61,194 nt of DNA from an uncultured Duodenibacillus sp. (GTDB lineage Bacteria; Pseudomonadota; Gammaproteobacteria; Burkholderiales; Burkholderiaceae_F). Below are positions 18,514 to 27,439 of this stretch, piece after piece (the first letter of the stretch is position 1; each line of letters starts with the position of its first letter). The notes beneath the pieces were generated by a model. The model was not told the DNA's origin. It was given only the letters and a program-made list of their open reading frames with translations, and searched no databases. Position numbers and translations under genes: made by a program. Location of the stretch: NCBI GenBank assembly GCA_944390715.1, contig CALXQS010000012.1, positions 1-61,194 on the forward strand, given 5' to 3'.

Positions 18514-18553
18514 GCGGCCCGTCATTTTTCCTTGTTGGATTTTGACGGGCCGC
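18514..18553 (+). terminator. Hairpin after fhs (putative terminator)
   Basis: GCGGCCCGTCA (18514-18524) pairs perfectly with TGACGGGCCGC (18543-18553). A T-run is lacking directly after it, although a second small hairpin, AGGTG/CACCT, and CTTTG follow. Termination is likely but perhaps not purely intrinsic. Confidence 0.6.
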
Positions 18554-18686
18554 AGGTGTTTGCTTCACCTCTTTGCAAATTCCTCCCTCGCTGTCTCTGC
18601 TTCTTTGCCGCCGCCAGACGCAAGCGTTGAGATAGTTTCTTTGCCTTCATCAATTGGAAACATTTTCGACACGCGCGATTCATAAA

Positions 18687-18723
18687 TTGAGACTATGATG
18701 CGCAGCGAAATCGATAGTCTCAA
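18687..18723. promoter_or_regulatory. Large inverted repeat in the hipA-family promoter region
   Basis: TTGAGACTAT (18687-18696) is matched by ATAGTCTCAA (18714-18723), with 17 bases between. It ends 23 bases before the kinase ATG and therefore probably overlaps the promoter or leader. HipB/Xre-type antitoxins bind palindromes in the same place in other systems, but no hipB is present here. Confidence 0.55.
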
Positions 18724-18746
18724 TAAAATCTACAAAAAGAATAAAA

Positions 18747-19940
18747 ATGATCAATCTAAAAACTCATGAATTTCTGACCACTTGGTCCCAAGATGACCAA
18801 TCTTCAGCTGCGCTTCCCATCGGCCGCATGCGTCTGAGCGACGGACGCTTTGAATTCAGCTCTTCCTGGATCGGCGCGGCCCAGTCCAAACGCTTCAACC
18901 CCATTGAATCTCTGCCTGAGTCCCCTGCCGCAATCAAGCTCATAACGGATTCCCTGCCCGACAGCTGGGGCCGATCTGTGCTCGATCGCTATGAAGAAGC
19001 CTGCGCCAGACGCGACGAACGGGTACCGCACGAACTCTCAGAGACCGAAGTGCTCACCACTATTGCCGACAGCGAGCGCATGGGCGCCATGCGATTCAGC
19101 CCGGAGTCTGAGCCCGATGCCTTTGTCGGCACATCGCCAGACATGCTTCCGCGCAAAAGCGAACTAGAAGCCTACGGAGAACTATGCAAAGCTTTTGAGG
19201 AAAAAAGACTGCTGTCGGCCGCTACGCTCATGCCGCTTGTGCGTGCTGCTTCTGCTCTCGGCGGATCTCGTCCAAAAATTGGCTTTCAGAACTCTGACGG
19301 CTCGCAATGGATTGCCAAATTTCCGTCCATCTACGATACGCGCAACATGGGCGCTTGGGAATACGTGATGACAACGCTCGCACAGCAAGCCGGCATTGAA
19401 GTCGCCCCCTTTGAGCTCATCAACGGCAACATCTTTGCCACCAAACGCTTTGACCGCACGAAGTCCGGACGCCGTCACTATTTCTCAACCCGCTCGCTTT
19501 TAGGTGCTGATAAAAATCACGAACCTCGAAGCTATCTTGAAATTCTCATGATCATTGAGAAGGTTTGCCGCGACAAAGCGGTTGAGGCAGAAGAGCTTTT
19601 CAGACGCGTGGCTTTCAAAATGGCCATCGGCGACGGCGACGATCACTTGCGCAACCACGGATTTCTGCTGACCGAAACAGGCTGGCATCTTGCTCCGGCA
19701 TTTGACATCAATCCATCGACCTCCATCGAGCATCTTTGCCTGACCTGGGACGAGCAGTGCCGAGACTTCAACATCGACGCATTCGTTGGCGCGGCTCCTT
19801 TCTGGGGCATCGGCATTGAACGAGCTCGCGAGATCGTTGCCGAAATCAAAACAGTCCTGCAGGGCTGGCGAGAAACCGCCAAAGACACCGGGCTGAGCAG
19901 CACGGAAATTGATGCCATGTCGGCGGCCGTTCGTCTGTAG
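18747..19940 (+). CDS. HipA-family serine/threonine kinase, orphan (no adjacent hipB)
   Basis: The 397-residue protein has the HipA fold pattern: N-terminal subdomain, the GGSRPK loop, lysine strand WIAKFPS, KRFDRTKSGRRHYFSTRSLLG, catalytic IGDGDDHLRNHGF, and metal-binding FDINPS. In HipBA modules the kinase phosphorylates a translation factor, classically GltX, and is neutralised by the Xre-type HipB. All catalytic blocks appear intact. No Xre gene sits on either side; upstream are 280 bases holding the fhs hairpin and the inverted repeat. It could be controlled by a distant antitoxin, or be a stand-alone kinase with another role. Confidence 0.82.
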   Translation: MINLKTHEFLTTWSQDDQSSAALPIGRMRLSDGRFEFSSSWIGAAQSKRFNPIESLPESPAAIKLITDSLPDSWGRSVLDRYEEACARRDERVPHELSETEVLTTIADSERMGAMRFSPESEPDAFVGTSPDMLPRKSELEAYGELCKAFEEKRLLSAATLMPLVRAASALGGSRPKIGFQNSDGSQWIAKFPSIYDTRNMGAWEYVMTTLAQQAGIEVAPFELINGNIFATKRFDRTKSGRRHYFSTRSLLGADKNHEPRSYLEILMIIEKVCRDKAVEAEELFRRVAFKMAIGDGDDHLRNHGFLLTETGWHLAPAFDINPSTSIEHLCLTWDEQCRDFNIDAFVGAAPFWGIGIERAREIVAEIKTVLQGWRETAKDTGLSSTEIDAMSAAVRL

Positions 19941-20415
19941 CAACGGCTTTTTTCAGGCTCTCAAAATATCCGGCCGCCTCTTGCATCATTGAAGAGCATT
20001 GAAGAGCACGGGGCGGACAAACATGCCCGGCAAGTCTTAACGCAGCTTCTCGTCGTTTTCTACTGTTTTCTGTACATCTGCCCAATCCGAACCCGCATTC
20101 TTCTGTCCTTTTCGGTTTGTCGGGTTTTAGCCTTCTCTACCTTGCCTAAACTCAAAATTTTGTAATTAATCACAAAATGCCCCCACATCTAGAACAAAGG
20201 CAGGCATAATGCGTGCTCCATTTTTAACGGACCGCCACATCCGTCTTGTGCGAGTGTTTTTTTGCGTGCCCCCTTTTTATGTGCGCGCACCTTGTTCACA
20301 TTTGCTGACGAGTTCATACACTTACGCACCATCTGCCAAGACGTCCCTGATATCCTGAGCGGTCGAAAGCGTGCAGCTGACTGTCGGCTGCAGCTGAAAG
20401 GGAAGAATAAGAAAA
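19941..20415. other. Intergenic region between the HipA-like gene and azoR
   Basis: About 475 bases with no gene. It contains the ATTTTGT-N8-ACAAAAT palindrome at 20157-20178 and a GCAGC/GCTGC repeat shortly before azoR. The sequence is AT-rich around 20150-20200, consistent with a promoter. Confidence 0.5.
20157..20178. promoter_or_regulatory. ATTTTGT-N8-ACAAAAT palindrome upstream of azoR
   Basis: A perfect 7-bp inverted repeat with an 8-base centre, located about 240 bases before the azoR ATG. The size suits a dimeric regulator of the MarR, HxlR or LysR type. The regulator is not identified. Confidence 0.45.
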
Positions 20416-21102
20416 ATGCCTCAAGTACTCCTGGTTCACTCTAGCGCGCAGACAAGCGAAGTCCGCAAGGAAAATCAGGGCTCCTACACCCGCAAGATGG
20501 CAAGACTCCTGAAAGACCGTCTCAAGGGCCGCGGCGTCCGTTTTGTAGAACGCGATGTTGCCTCCAAACCGCCTGGATTGATCGACTCCTCTTTTATCTC
20601 GGCTTCCATGACCAAAGAATCCGAGCGAACGCCCGCACAAATCGCGCGCCTGCGTGAAAGCGACGAGCTCGTCGCCGAGGTACTGCTGTCGGATGTCATC
20701 GTCGTCGGCTGTCCTCTGTACAACTTCGGCGTTCCCGCTCCTCTTAAAGCATGGATTGACAACATCGTCCGACTGGGCAAAACCTTCACGATGGACGATC
20801 AGAGAAAGCCGCACGTCATCTACGGACTGCTGCACAGCAAACTGATCGTCATTCTGGAGAGCACCGGCAGCTCAGGCTATCAACCCGGCGGAAGCAAGGA
20901 AGCGCTTAATCACGCTGACAAAGCCGTGCGTGCTATTTTCGAACAGCTAGGCGTCAGAAACTTCGAGTGTCTTGCCGTAGAAGGCGTTTGTGAAGATTCA
21001 CCCGAAGAAATTGAGCAAAGCTGGAAAACCTGCGAAAGACGCATTGACGAAGTCGCCGAGCGCATCAAAATTCGCTGGCGCGACAAGCATCTCGACAATT
21101 GA
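20416..21102 (+). CDS. azoR: FMN-dependent NADH:quinone reductase / azoreductase
   Basis: The 228-residue flavodoxin-fold protein has the AzoR pattern: N-terminal LLVHSSAQTSE strand-loop, the signature CPLYNFGVPAPLKAWIDNIVRLGKTF, and the ESTGSSGY loop near the flavin. The family uses NAD(P)H to reduce quinones, azo dyes and nitro compounds in the cytoplasm, often as protection from quinone stress. It converges with the AbrB-type gene, with only 22 bases between their stops. Confidence 0.85.
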   Translation: MPQVLLVHSSAQTSEVRKENQGSYTRKMARLLKDRLKGRGVRFVERDVASKPPGLIDSSFISASMTKESERTPAQIARLRESDELVAEVLLSDVIVVGCPLYNFGVPAPLKAWIDNIVRLGKTFTMDDQRKPHVIYGLLHSKLIVILESTGSSGYQPGGSKEALNHADKAVRAIFEQLGVRNFECLAVEGVCEDSPEEIEQSWKTCERRIDEVAERIKIRWRDKHLDN

Positions 21103-21124
21103 GTGAAGCCTGAAGCTTTGTGCA

Positions 21125-22207
21125 TCACTGCCAAAGGTGGCAAATCAGGTTGACAACCTGCGGAAACAAACCGATCACTGTCGTTGCTCTAACGACATGC
21201 ATCACGATGATGTCCGTATTTCTAATCTTCAAATCTTCGAGAATCAGCGCCATGTCGGCGGCTCCCGCCGGCGTCTCGATCATCATGCCCTCAGTGCGTC
21301 CATAGCCGAAAAACCGCCGCTGCAGCGTACCCGTTACAATGCAGTTGGCGGCATAAAAAGCAACTACAACCAAAATGGGAACAATGAGCGTATGGGCGGC
21401 AGAAAGCTGCTCAACGGTCATTAGGCTTCCCAGATAACATCCCGCAATAACCTGACAGGCTTTACGCACCCAGCGAGGAATATAGGCAAAATCAAATCCA
21501 AGCTTCATGACCAAAGCCGCCGCAATAGCGAAAGTAAAGGTCATTCCGGGGATGTGCGTGGCCTGTCCCAGCAGACCGGCCAAAGCCGCCGCAGAAAGCA
21601 CGGCCATAGTTGAAACCAAGGATCTCTGGTGCGACACATTGCGAGGCGTGCTCCTCACGTGTGCTTGCTCAGATCGCTGCCCTACATGCCCGCAAGAAGT
21701 CTTGTAGCGATCATAGGCAACGACAAGGCTGGGCAAAACGGCAATTCCAAATATCTGGCGAACGAGCTGCAAAACCGTCACGCTTGGCACATCGGCGCCC
21801 ATGTCGGCAGCGATAATCGGCGTGTCGTTCACGCCTGCCGGCATTGCGCACATCAAGGACGTCTTCAAATCAAGCGGGCTGACAAAATAAATCGTCACGC
21901 CCGCGGCAATCATCAGCGTAAAAAATGAGGCAAGCATCATCAACGTAGGTCTGAAAATGACCCTCAGCCGTCTGATGTCGTCGCGCTCCATCGAACAGCC
22001 TACGTAGGCGCCGGCAATCACCTGAGCTACCGTACGAGTCGAAGACGGCATCCACGCCGCATCAAACGAACAGGCAAGCAGCGCAGCTCCTGCAAAGGAG
22101 CCGATCATCCATCCCGCAGGCACTTTGAGCATTTTGAACGCTCGGCCAACAACAAGGCCGACGGCAAGCGTCAAAAAGCAGTACTTTGCCAGTTCCCAAT
22201 TCATCAT
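21125..22207 (-). CDS. AbrB-family integral membrane protein
   Basis: The 360-residue protein is almost entirely hydrophobic and shows an internal duplication: AQVIAGAYVGCSM in the first half and CQVIAGCYLGSLMT in the second, each followed by similar helices. This matches the AbrB/AmoA-regulator-like membrane family, whose function is poorly known and which has been proposed to be transport. MPAGVNDTPIIAADMGAD and TPAGAADMALILEDL are the paired signature loops. A hydrophilic stretch of about 25 residues with several His and Arg lies between the halves. Confidence 0.75.
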   Translation of the reverse strand: MMNWELAKYCFLTLAVGLVVGRAFKMLKVPAGWMIGSFAGAALLACSFDAAWMPSSTRTVAQVIAGAYVGCSMERDDIRRLRVIFRPTLMMLASFFTLMIAAGVTIYFVSPLDLKTSLMCAMPAGVNDTPIIAADMGADVPSVTVLQLVRQIFGIAVLPSLVVAYDRYKTSCGHVGQRSEQAHVRSTPRNVSHQRSLVSTMAVLSAAALAGLLGQATHIPGMTFTFAIAAALVMKLGFDFAYIPRWVRKACQVIAGCYLGSLMTVEQLSAAHTLIVPILVVVAFYAANCIVTGTLQRRFFGYGRTEGMMIETPAGAADMALILEDLKIRNTDIIVMHVVRATTVIGLFPQVVNLICHLWQ

Positions 22208-22244
22208 GACTAAGATTCAAAATACGTCTTCTACCAGTCAAGAT

Positions 22245-22297
22245 ACGCCAAAAAAGAAGGCCCCGAAGCTGTCAGACACGCCAACTTGCTTCGGGGC
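22245..22297 (-). terminator. Rho-independent terminator after purF
   Basis: On the minus strand GCCCCGAAG pairs with CTTCGGGGC and is followed by CTTCTTTTTTGG. It lies just past the purF stop and ahead of the AbrB-family gene. Confidence 0.8.
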
Positions 22298-22337
22298 TCA
22301 GGCAATCGACTTGTTCGGCAGCTCAAAATCTGCGCAA

Positions 22338-23834
22338 TCAGTCCTCTTCAGCAGGCTTCTTGACCGGAACCTGGCGCCCAGCTTCAAGCGCCGTCAAATA
22401 TTCTTCAGTCACATCCCCCGTCACGTACTCGCCGTCAAAGCACGAGCAGTCAAACCGAGCAATCTCGCAATTAAGATCCGTCAACGCACTCTTTAATCCG
22501 TCCACCGTCTGGAAAATCACAGCATCGGCGCCAATCAGACGAGCAACCTCCTCTGGACTTTGGCCGTGGCCGCAGATCAATTCAGCGCGTGTGGGCATGT
22601 CGATGCCGTATACGTTGGGAAACATGACGCGCGGAGCGCTTGAAGCGACAAACACCTTTTTGGCGCCGGATTCACGAGCCATGCGCACGATTTCGCGCAT
22701 CGTCGTGCCGCGCACGATTGAGTCGTCCACAAGCAGAACATTTTTGTTTTTGAACTCCACCGGCATGGCATTGAGCTTTTGACGCACGCTCTTTTTACGC
22801 ATCTCCTGACCGGGCATAATGAAGGTGCGGCCCACGTAGCGGTTCTTGATGAACCCTTCGCGATAGGTAAGCCCAAGCTTTTGAGCAAGCTGCTGTGCAG
22901 CAGGACGGCTCGAATCAGGAATCGGCATCACGCAGTCGATTTCGGACAGATCAATCTTTTCGGCAACTTCGCTGGCGAGATACTCTCCCAAACGCAGCCG
23001 CGCGCCGTAAACGCTGATGCCGTCAATCAGACTGTCAGGGCGAGCAAAATAGACGTATTCAAACGCACAGGGGTTGAGCTGAGGATTGTCTGCGCACTGA
23101 GCTGAACAGAACTTGCGATCCATGCTGATGAAAATCGCCTCGCCAGGAGCCACATCGCGCTCAAACTGAAATTCCAGACCCACCATGGTCACGGACTCAG
23201 AGCTGACCAAATAATCTTTTGTTCCGTCAGGCTGTAGCTGAGTGCCGAAACACAGCGGACGAATGCCGTTGGGATCTCGAAAGGCAAGAAGCCCCTTGCC
23301 TGCAATCAAAGCCACCACGGCATAAGCACCCTTGACGCGCTTGTGCACGCCGCGAACTGCCTTAAATGCAATTTCAGCAGAAAACTCCACGCCCGCGGGG
23401 CTTGCCTTCATAAGCTCATCGGCCAGCACGTTCAAAAGAACTTCAGAATCGCTCGAGGTATTGATGTGGCGACGATCCTGCTTGTAGAGCTGCTCCTTGA
23501 CTTCTGCCGTATTGGTCAAATTGCCGTTGTGAGCAAAAAGAATGCCGTAAGGAGCATTGACGTAGAAGGGCTGGCTTTCCTGATTGGAGCTCGCGCAGCC
23601 CTGAGTCGGATAACGCGTGTGGCCAATGCCTGCATTGCCGGTTAGATCTCTCATGTTGCGCGTTCTGAAGACATCACGCACCAATCCCATAGCCTTGTGG
23701 ACGTGAAATGTCATGCCGTCATCAAGCGTCCCAATGCCCGCCGCGTCCTGGCCGCGATGCTGCAGCAAAAGCAAGGCGTCATAAACGCGCTGGTTCACCG
23801 GTTTTTGGCTAATCATGCCGACAATGCCGCACAT
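22338..23834 (-). CDS. purF: Amidophosphoribosyltransferase
   Basis: This 498-residue enzyme starts purine synthesis by converting PRPP and glutamine to phosphoribosylamine. Cys2, exposed after Met removal (MCGIVGMI), is the glutaminase nucleophile. The glutaminase domain continues with LQHRGQDAAGI and GHTRYPTQG, and the PRPP-binding loop is VLLVDDSIVRGTT. I place the start at 23834 because mature Cys2 must follow Met; the frame extends 26 codons upstream. It follows cvpA at 96 bases, the usual pairing. Confidence 0.95.
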   Translation of the reverse strand: MCGIVGMISQKPVNQRVYDALLLLQHRGQDAAGIGTLDDGMTFHVHKAMGLVRDVFRTRNMRDLTGNAGIGHTRYPTQGCASSNQESQPFYVNAPYGILFAHNGNLTNTAEVKEQLYKQDRRHINTSSDSEVLLNVLADELMKASPAGVEFSAEIAFKAVRGVHKRVKGAYAVVALIAGKGLLAFRDPNGIRPLCFGTQLQPDGTKDYLVSSESVTMVGLEFQFERDVAPGEAIFISMDRKFCSAQCADNPQLNPCAFEYVYFARPDSLIDGISVYGARLRLGEYLASEVAEKIDLSEIDCVMPIPDSSRPAAQQLAQKLGLTYREGFIKNRYVGRTFIMPGQEMRKKSVRQKLNAMPVEFKNKNVLLVDDSIVRGTTMREIVRMARESGAKKVFVASSAPRVMFPNVYGIDMPTRAELICGHGQSPEEVARLIGADAVIFQTVDGLKSALTDLNCEIARFDCSCFDGEYVTGDVTEEYLTALEAGRQVPVKKPAEED

Positions 23835-23930
23835 AGTTCTTATCCTCGAGTCGAGAAAAACGAAAAAAGTTGAATGTTTAATTGTAAAAAACTTTGCACA
23901 CAAGCGGCTCACGCCGCTTCACGCAGACGA

Positions 23931-24434
23931 TCAAATATTGAGTCCCTTGCCGCGACGCAGATCGACAATGGTCTGAGGCATGTACGGCATGCAGAAGTCG
24001 ATGACATGCTCACAAGGGACAATAAGAACAGAATTTCTCCATAGCCCCGTTTTAGTCGCCGAAGTCAGTCCGAGTACAAATACGCAGGCGCAAACAATGA
24101 CAACACCGCGCACAAGGCCGAAAATGGCGCCGATCGCGCGATCTTCAAATGTAATGCTTGCCGCGGCCATCAGATGCGCAAAAATTTTTCCTGCCAGGCC
24201 GATCACCAACAGCGTCGCAACAACAACCAGCACGGCGCCAAGCGCCGTGCGCACCAGGATCGACAGCGAAGGCAACGGTATCGCCTCTCCTACCATCGGA
24301 GCAAACTTCAGTGCAAGCAGTATGGCAAGCACCCAGCCCACAATTGCAAGAATTTCCCGCACAAGGCCGCGACTGACGCCCACTATGGTCGAAAGCGCCA
24401 AAACCGCCAAAATTACCCAATCAACTTCATTCAT
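23931..24434 (-). CDS. cvpA: CvpA-family membrane protein
   Basis: The 167-residue protein has four hydrophobic segments and the family start (M)NEVDWVILAVLALSTIVGVSRGLVREI, then RAIGAIFGLVRGVVIV. CvpA was found as a factor for colicin V export and is almost always placed before purF, as here; its biochemical role is not settled. It begins 26 bases after the SPOR gene. Confidence 0.9.
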   Translation of the reverse strand: MNEVDWVILAVLALSTIVGVSRGLVREILAIVGWVLAILLALKFAPMVGEAIPLPSLSILVRTALGAVLVVVATLLVIGLAGKIFAHLMAAASITFEDRAIGAIFGLVRGVVIVCACVFVLGLTSATKTGLWRNSVLIVPCEHVIDFCMPYMPQTIVDLRRGKGLNI

Positions 24435-24460
24435 GGTACGAAAAACGAAAAAAGCGCAGT

Positions 24461-25309
24461 TTAATTCTTTTTAGCGGGTTCTTGGTTGACGCCGCCGTTC
24501 TCAATAGCGTTGAAGGCAAGAATGTCCAGAGCACGTCTGGCCTCCTGCTCGGAAGCAAAGCGTCCCACGCGCACGCGCCACAGATCGGTTCCTCTGCGAT
24601 GCACGATTTCTGTATACGCTGGAAGACCCAGCGCACGCAGCTTTTGTGCCTGTTTCTGTGCTGAATTTTTATTGCTCGTGGCAATGACCTGAATGAAGTA
24701 GCGTCCGTTGGCCACCGCGCGCAAAGGTGCAGCCTCAGAGGTCTTGTTCGAAGGCTTGGCGTGCTTGGCTGACTCTGAAGAGGACCTGGTATTTGTAATC
24801 GTCTGAGTGCTCTGCGTCAGGCTCGTTGTGTTTTTTTCAGCCTTCGATTTTCCTTCTGCAGGCCTCTTTGCAGAATCAGAAGACTTTTTGACAACCTTGG
24901 AAGGCTCGTCAGGCGCGGGCTTGACGCCTGCCGCCACTTTATTTGCCGCAGACAAGCTCGCTGCAGAACTAGGCTCTTGCGGCACTACTGGGACATTTTT
25001 AAGGGGCTTGGCCTTTTCCGGAGCAAGCGATACAACCTTGGAAGGCTTTTCGTCTTGAAGAGCCGGAATCTCCAGCTTGGCGCCGCGATCAGCGTAGTAG
25101 TCGTTCGGCTCAAAAAAGCTCGGGGCGACCACCGCAACAGCCATGACCAAGACCATGAGGCCAAGAATGCGGCGCTTGTTCTTGATGCGGGCAATCTGCC
25201 GGAGATGAGCATCATCTTCAGGGGTCACGCCGAAGTCGACCTCCTGAGGCCCACTTAACGGGGCTCTCGGCGGATTCGGTCCGAACAGCTTTTGAAACTT
25301 ATCGATCAT
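24461..25309 (-). CDS. SPOR-domain membrane protein (DedD-like)
   Basis: The 282-residue protein has a cytoplasmic N-terminus, one membrane span (about residues 47 to 65, GLMVLVMAVAVVAP), a long Pro/Lys/Ser/Ala-rich linker, and a C-terminal SPOR domain (RYFIQVIATSNKNSAQKQAQKLRALG to VRVGRFASEQEA) of the kind that binds septal peptidoglycan lacking stem peptides. The start at 25309 places the span normally. It occupies the DedD position in the conserved folC-dedD-cvpA-purF order. Confidence 0.85.
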   Translation of the reverse strand: MIDKFQKLFGPNPPRAPLSGPQEVDFGVTPEDDAHLRQIARIKNKRRILGLMVLVMAVAVVAPSFFEPNDYYADRGAKLEIPALQDEKPSKVVSLAPEKAKPLKNVPVVPQEPSSAASLSAANKVAAGVKPAPDEPSKVVKKSSDSAKRPAEGKSKAEKNTTSLTQSTQTITNTRSSSESAKHAKPSNKTSEAAPLRAVANGRYFIQVIATSNKNSAQKQAQKLRALGLPAYTEIVHRRGTDLWRVRVGRFASEQEARRALDILAFNAIENGGVNQEPAKKN

Positions 25310-25352
25310 GACCCGAAAAAGGCTTTGCGTATTAAATGTTCGCAGGATTTTC

Positions 25353-25382
25353 AAAAACCGGCCCTTAGCGCCTAAGAGCCGG
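25353..25382 (-). terminator. Rho-independent terminator between folC and the SPOR gene
   Basis: On the minus strand CCGGCTCTTAG pairs with CTAAGGGCCGG around a 3-base loop and is followed by TTTTTG. It would uncouple the SPOR-cvpA-purF genes from folC or reduce their read-through. Confidence 0.75.
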
Positions 25383-25397
25383 CCTTCTTAGCGAGAA

Positions 25398-26771
25398 TTA
25401 CTGTATAACCGCGGCTTCGCGCACATCATGGCGCAGCGATTCGATTGCCGCCGCAGCGGTCACGAATGACCCGAAGGCAATGATTCTAACAGCACCTGGT
25501 TCTTTGCGCTTGCTCTCTTCGAGCGCCGCGCGCAGCGCCTCGTCTACGGATTTGAAGTCGGAGACCTTCGTTTGGTCCACGCCGGCTTCCTTCATGGCAG
25601 CCAGCAGCTCTTCGAGCGAAGCGCCGCGCACGCCCGGCAGTCCAGTCACAAACCACTTGTCAATGTGCCGCATGAGCGTGCGGGAAACCTCCACCATGTT
25701 CTTGTCGCGCAGCATCCCAAAAACAGCCCAAGTTTCTACATTGGGGTCTCCGTCAGCCGTCAAATTTGCCGCAAGCACGCGGGCAGCCTGCGGATTGTGG
25801 GCAACGTCTACAGTCACGCTTGCACCGTGCTCATCAGCATGCTTGACCATTTCGTAGCGTGCCTGAATATGAACGCTTTCAAGCCCCTCTACAACCGCGC
25901 TGCGAGTAATCGGCAGCTCTGCATTCATCAACGCGAGCGCCGCAAGAGCGCCTGCGGCGTTCTGAAGCGATGCTGCGCCGCTGATCGAAGGCATCGGCAG
26001 ATTGCGCCAGTCCACAACTTCCGGCGTCGGACGATACATCTGGATTTCAAAATCAAACATCCCGTGATGCTTGTATGTATGGAAATCTCGACCATAGACG
26101 TGCAGCGGAGCAAAAAGCACATGTGCATGCTCCTGCAGACTCTTGGGCGGATTTGGATCGGTGCATACAGCAGGTTTTCCCGTGCGATAGATGCAAGCCT
26201 TTTCCAAACCGATTTCCTCACGCGTCGTACCAAGATAGGCCGTGTGGTCAATATCGATGCTGCAGACAACACTGCAGGAAGGCTCTACAGCATTCATCGC
26301 ATCAAGCCGCCCGCCAAGACCGATTTCCAAAATCACAGCATCCAAATGGGCTTTCTGGAAGATGCGTAAGATTGCCAGACCTGTGAATTCAAAGTACGTG
26401 AGCGTCAAATCGCCTCGAGCACGCTCAACTTCTCGAAACGCTTCAATAATCCGGGCATCCTCAACTTCCTTGCCGTCAATCACAACGCGCTCATTGAAGC
26501 GAATGAGATGCGGCGAGGTGTGCAGTCCCGTATGGTAGCCGGCGTGGCGCAAAATGCTGTCGATCATCGCGCAGGTACTGCCCTTGCCGTTGGTGCCGGC
26601 AACGGTGATGACCGGACATGCGAAGTCAATGCCCATGCGCTCGATCATTGCCTTCATGCGTTCAAGCCCAAGCTCCATAGGCTTGTCGTGCACCTTGGCA
26701 ATGTAGTCGAGCCACTGGTTCATATCGGCGGTCGCACCCGGGGTCTTCAAAGCTTCAGTCTGATTTGTCAT
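25398..26771 (-). CDS. folC: Folylpolyglutamate / dihydrofolate synthase
   Basis: The 457-residue enzyme adds glutamate to dihydropteroate and to folates. The ATP loop VAGTNGKGSTCAMI, the HTSPHL segment, and the later domain with DVAHNPQAARVLA and FGMLRDKN match FolC. The ATG at 26771 gives MTNQTEALKTPG; the 23-codon extension upstream is not similar to relatives. In many Betaproteobacteria accD precedes folC, but here the next upstream gene is a methyltransferase. Confidence 0.93.
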   Translation of the reverse strand: MTNQTEALKTPGATADMNQWLDYIAKVHDKPMELGLERMKAMIERMGIDFACPVITVAGTNGKGSTCAMIDSILRHAGYHTGLHTSPHLIRFNERVVIDGKEVEDARIIEAFREVERARGDLTLTYFEFTGLAILRIFQKAHLDAVILEIGLGGRLDAMNAVEPSCSVVCSIDIDHTAYLGTTREEIGLEKACIYRTGKPAVCTDPNPPKSLQEHAHVLFAPLHVYGRDFHTYKHHGMFDFEIQMYRPTPEVVDWRNLPMPSISGAASLQNAAGALAALALMNAELPITRSAVVEGLESVHIQARYEMVKHADEHGASVTVDVAHNPQAARVLAANLTADGDPNVETWAVFGMLRDKNMVEVSRTLMRHIDKWFVTGLPGVRGASLEELLAAMKEAGVDQTKVSDFKSVDEALRAALEESKRKEPGAVRIIAFGSFVTAAAAIESLRHDVREAAVIQ

Positions 26772-26843
26772 AGTCTTACATCCAATACAGGGCGGCTTCC
26801 TGCACCCGCTGCCCTTGGGTGTCACAGCAATTAACTTCAAATT

Positions 26844-27428
26844 TTATCGCGGTTGGCACACGCGTACATCTTGTGCATCGAGTACATTTTTCAACAAGCA
26901 TTTGCGTGCTGCAATTCGCTGATAAAAAGCACCATTGTCCGTCAGGCCGTCCTCAAAAGAGAGAACTCTCCAGTGCCTAGGAACAAGTTCGAGGAGCTCG
27001 CCGACACGCAAAAAGTGTTCTGGATTTTTCGGTCTGCCCGCACTTAAGAACTGCTCTTCGGTAAAAGTCTCGTACAAGAACAATCCGCCTTGCTTAAGAG
27101 AGCTGAACAGTTGAGGGAAAATAGGCCTCCACAGATAATGGATTCCCACAACCACATCAAAAGCACTTTCTTCGAACGGCCAGGGATCTTTCTCAATATC
27201 AGCTTTTACAAACTTAACCCCTGGAAACGTCTGGGGCATGAGATTGATGTCGACAGCCGTCACCCGACAGCCCAGGTCAGCCAGAAAACGCGTATTTCTG
27301 CCGTTTCCGCAAGCAATTTCCAGAACGCTGCTGCCGAAATCTATAAGCGGAGCAAAGCGCATCAGCCAAGAGCTGGTCGGATCAGCTGCGGTAGAAATAT
27401 CACGCGCCATGCCCCTACGCTCCGTCAT
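26844..27428 (-). CDS. Class I SAM-dependent methyltransferase
   Basis: The 194-residue protein has the SAM-binding motif VLEIACGNGRNTRFLADLGC followed by the acidic VTAVDIN strand, and a later GGLFLYETF motif. Substrate is unknown. The start at 27428 (MTERRGMARD) avoids overlap with the preceding site-2 protease, whose stop is at 27440. It is probably co-transcribed with that protease and with folC. Confidence 0.78.
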   Translation of the reverse strand: MTERRGMARDISTAADPTSSWLMRFAPLIDFGSSVLEIACGNGRNTRFLADLGCRVTAVDINLMPQTFPGVKFVKADIEKDPWPFEESAFDVVVGIHYLWRPIFPQLFSSLKQGGLFLYETFTEEQFLSAGRPKNPEHFLRVGELLELVPRHWRVLSFEDGLTDNGAFYQRIAARKCLLKNVLDAQDVRVCQPR

Positions 27429-27439
27429 CCATTCATATC

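Noticed and set aside
18695..18769. 24-codon frame upstream of the HipA-like gene as a HipB antitoxin
   Set aside because: It is too short for an Xre domain, has no helix-turn-helix pattern, and overlaps the kinase start.
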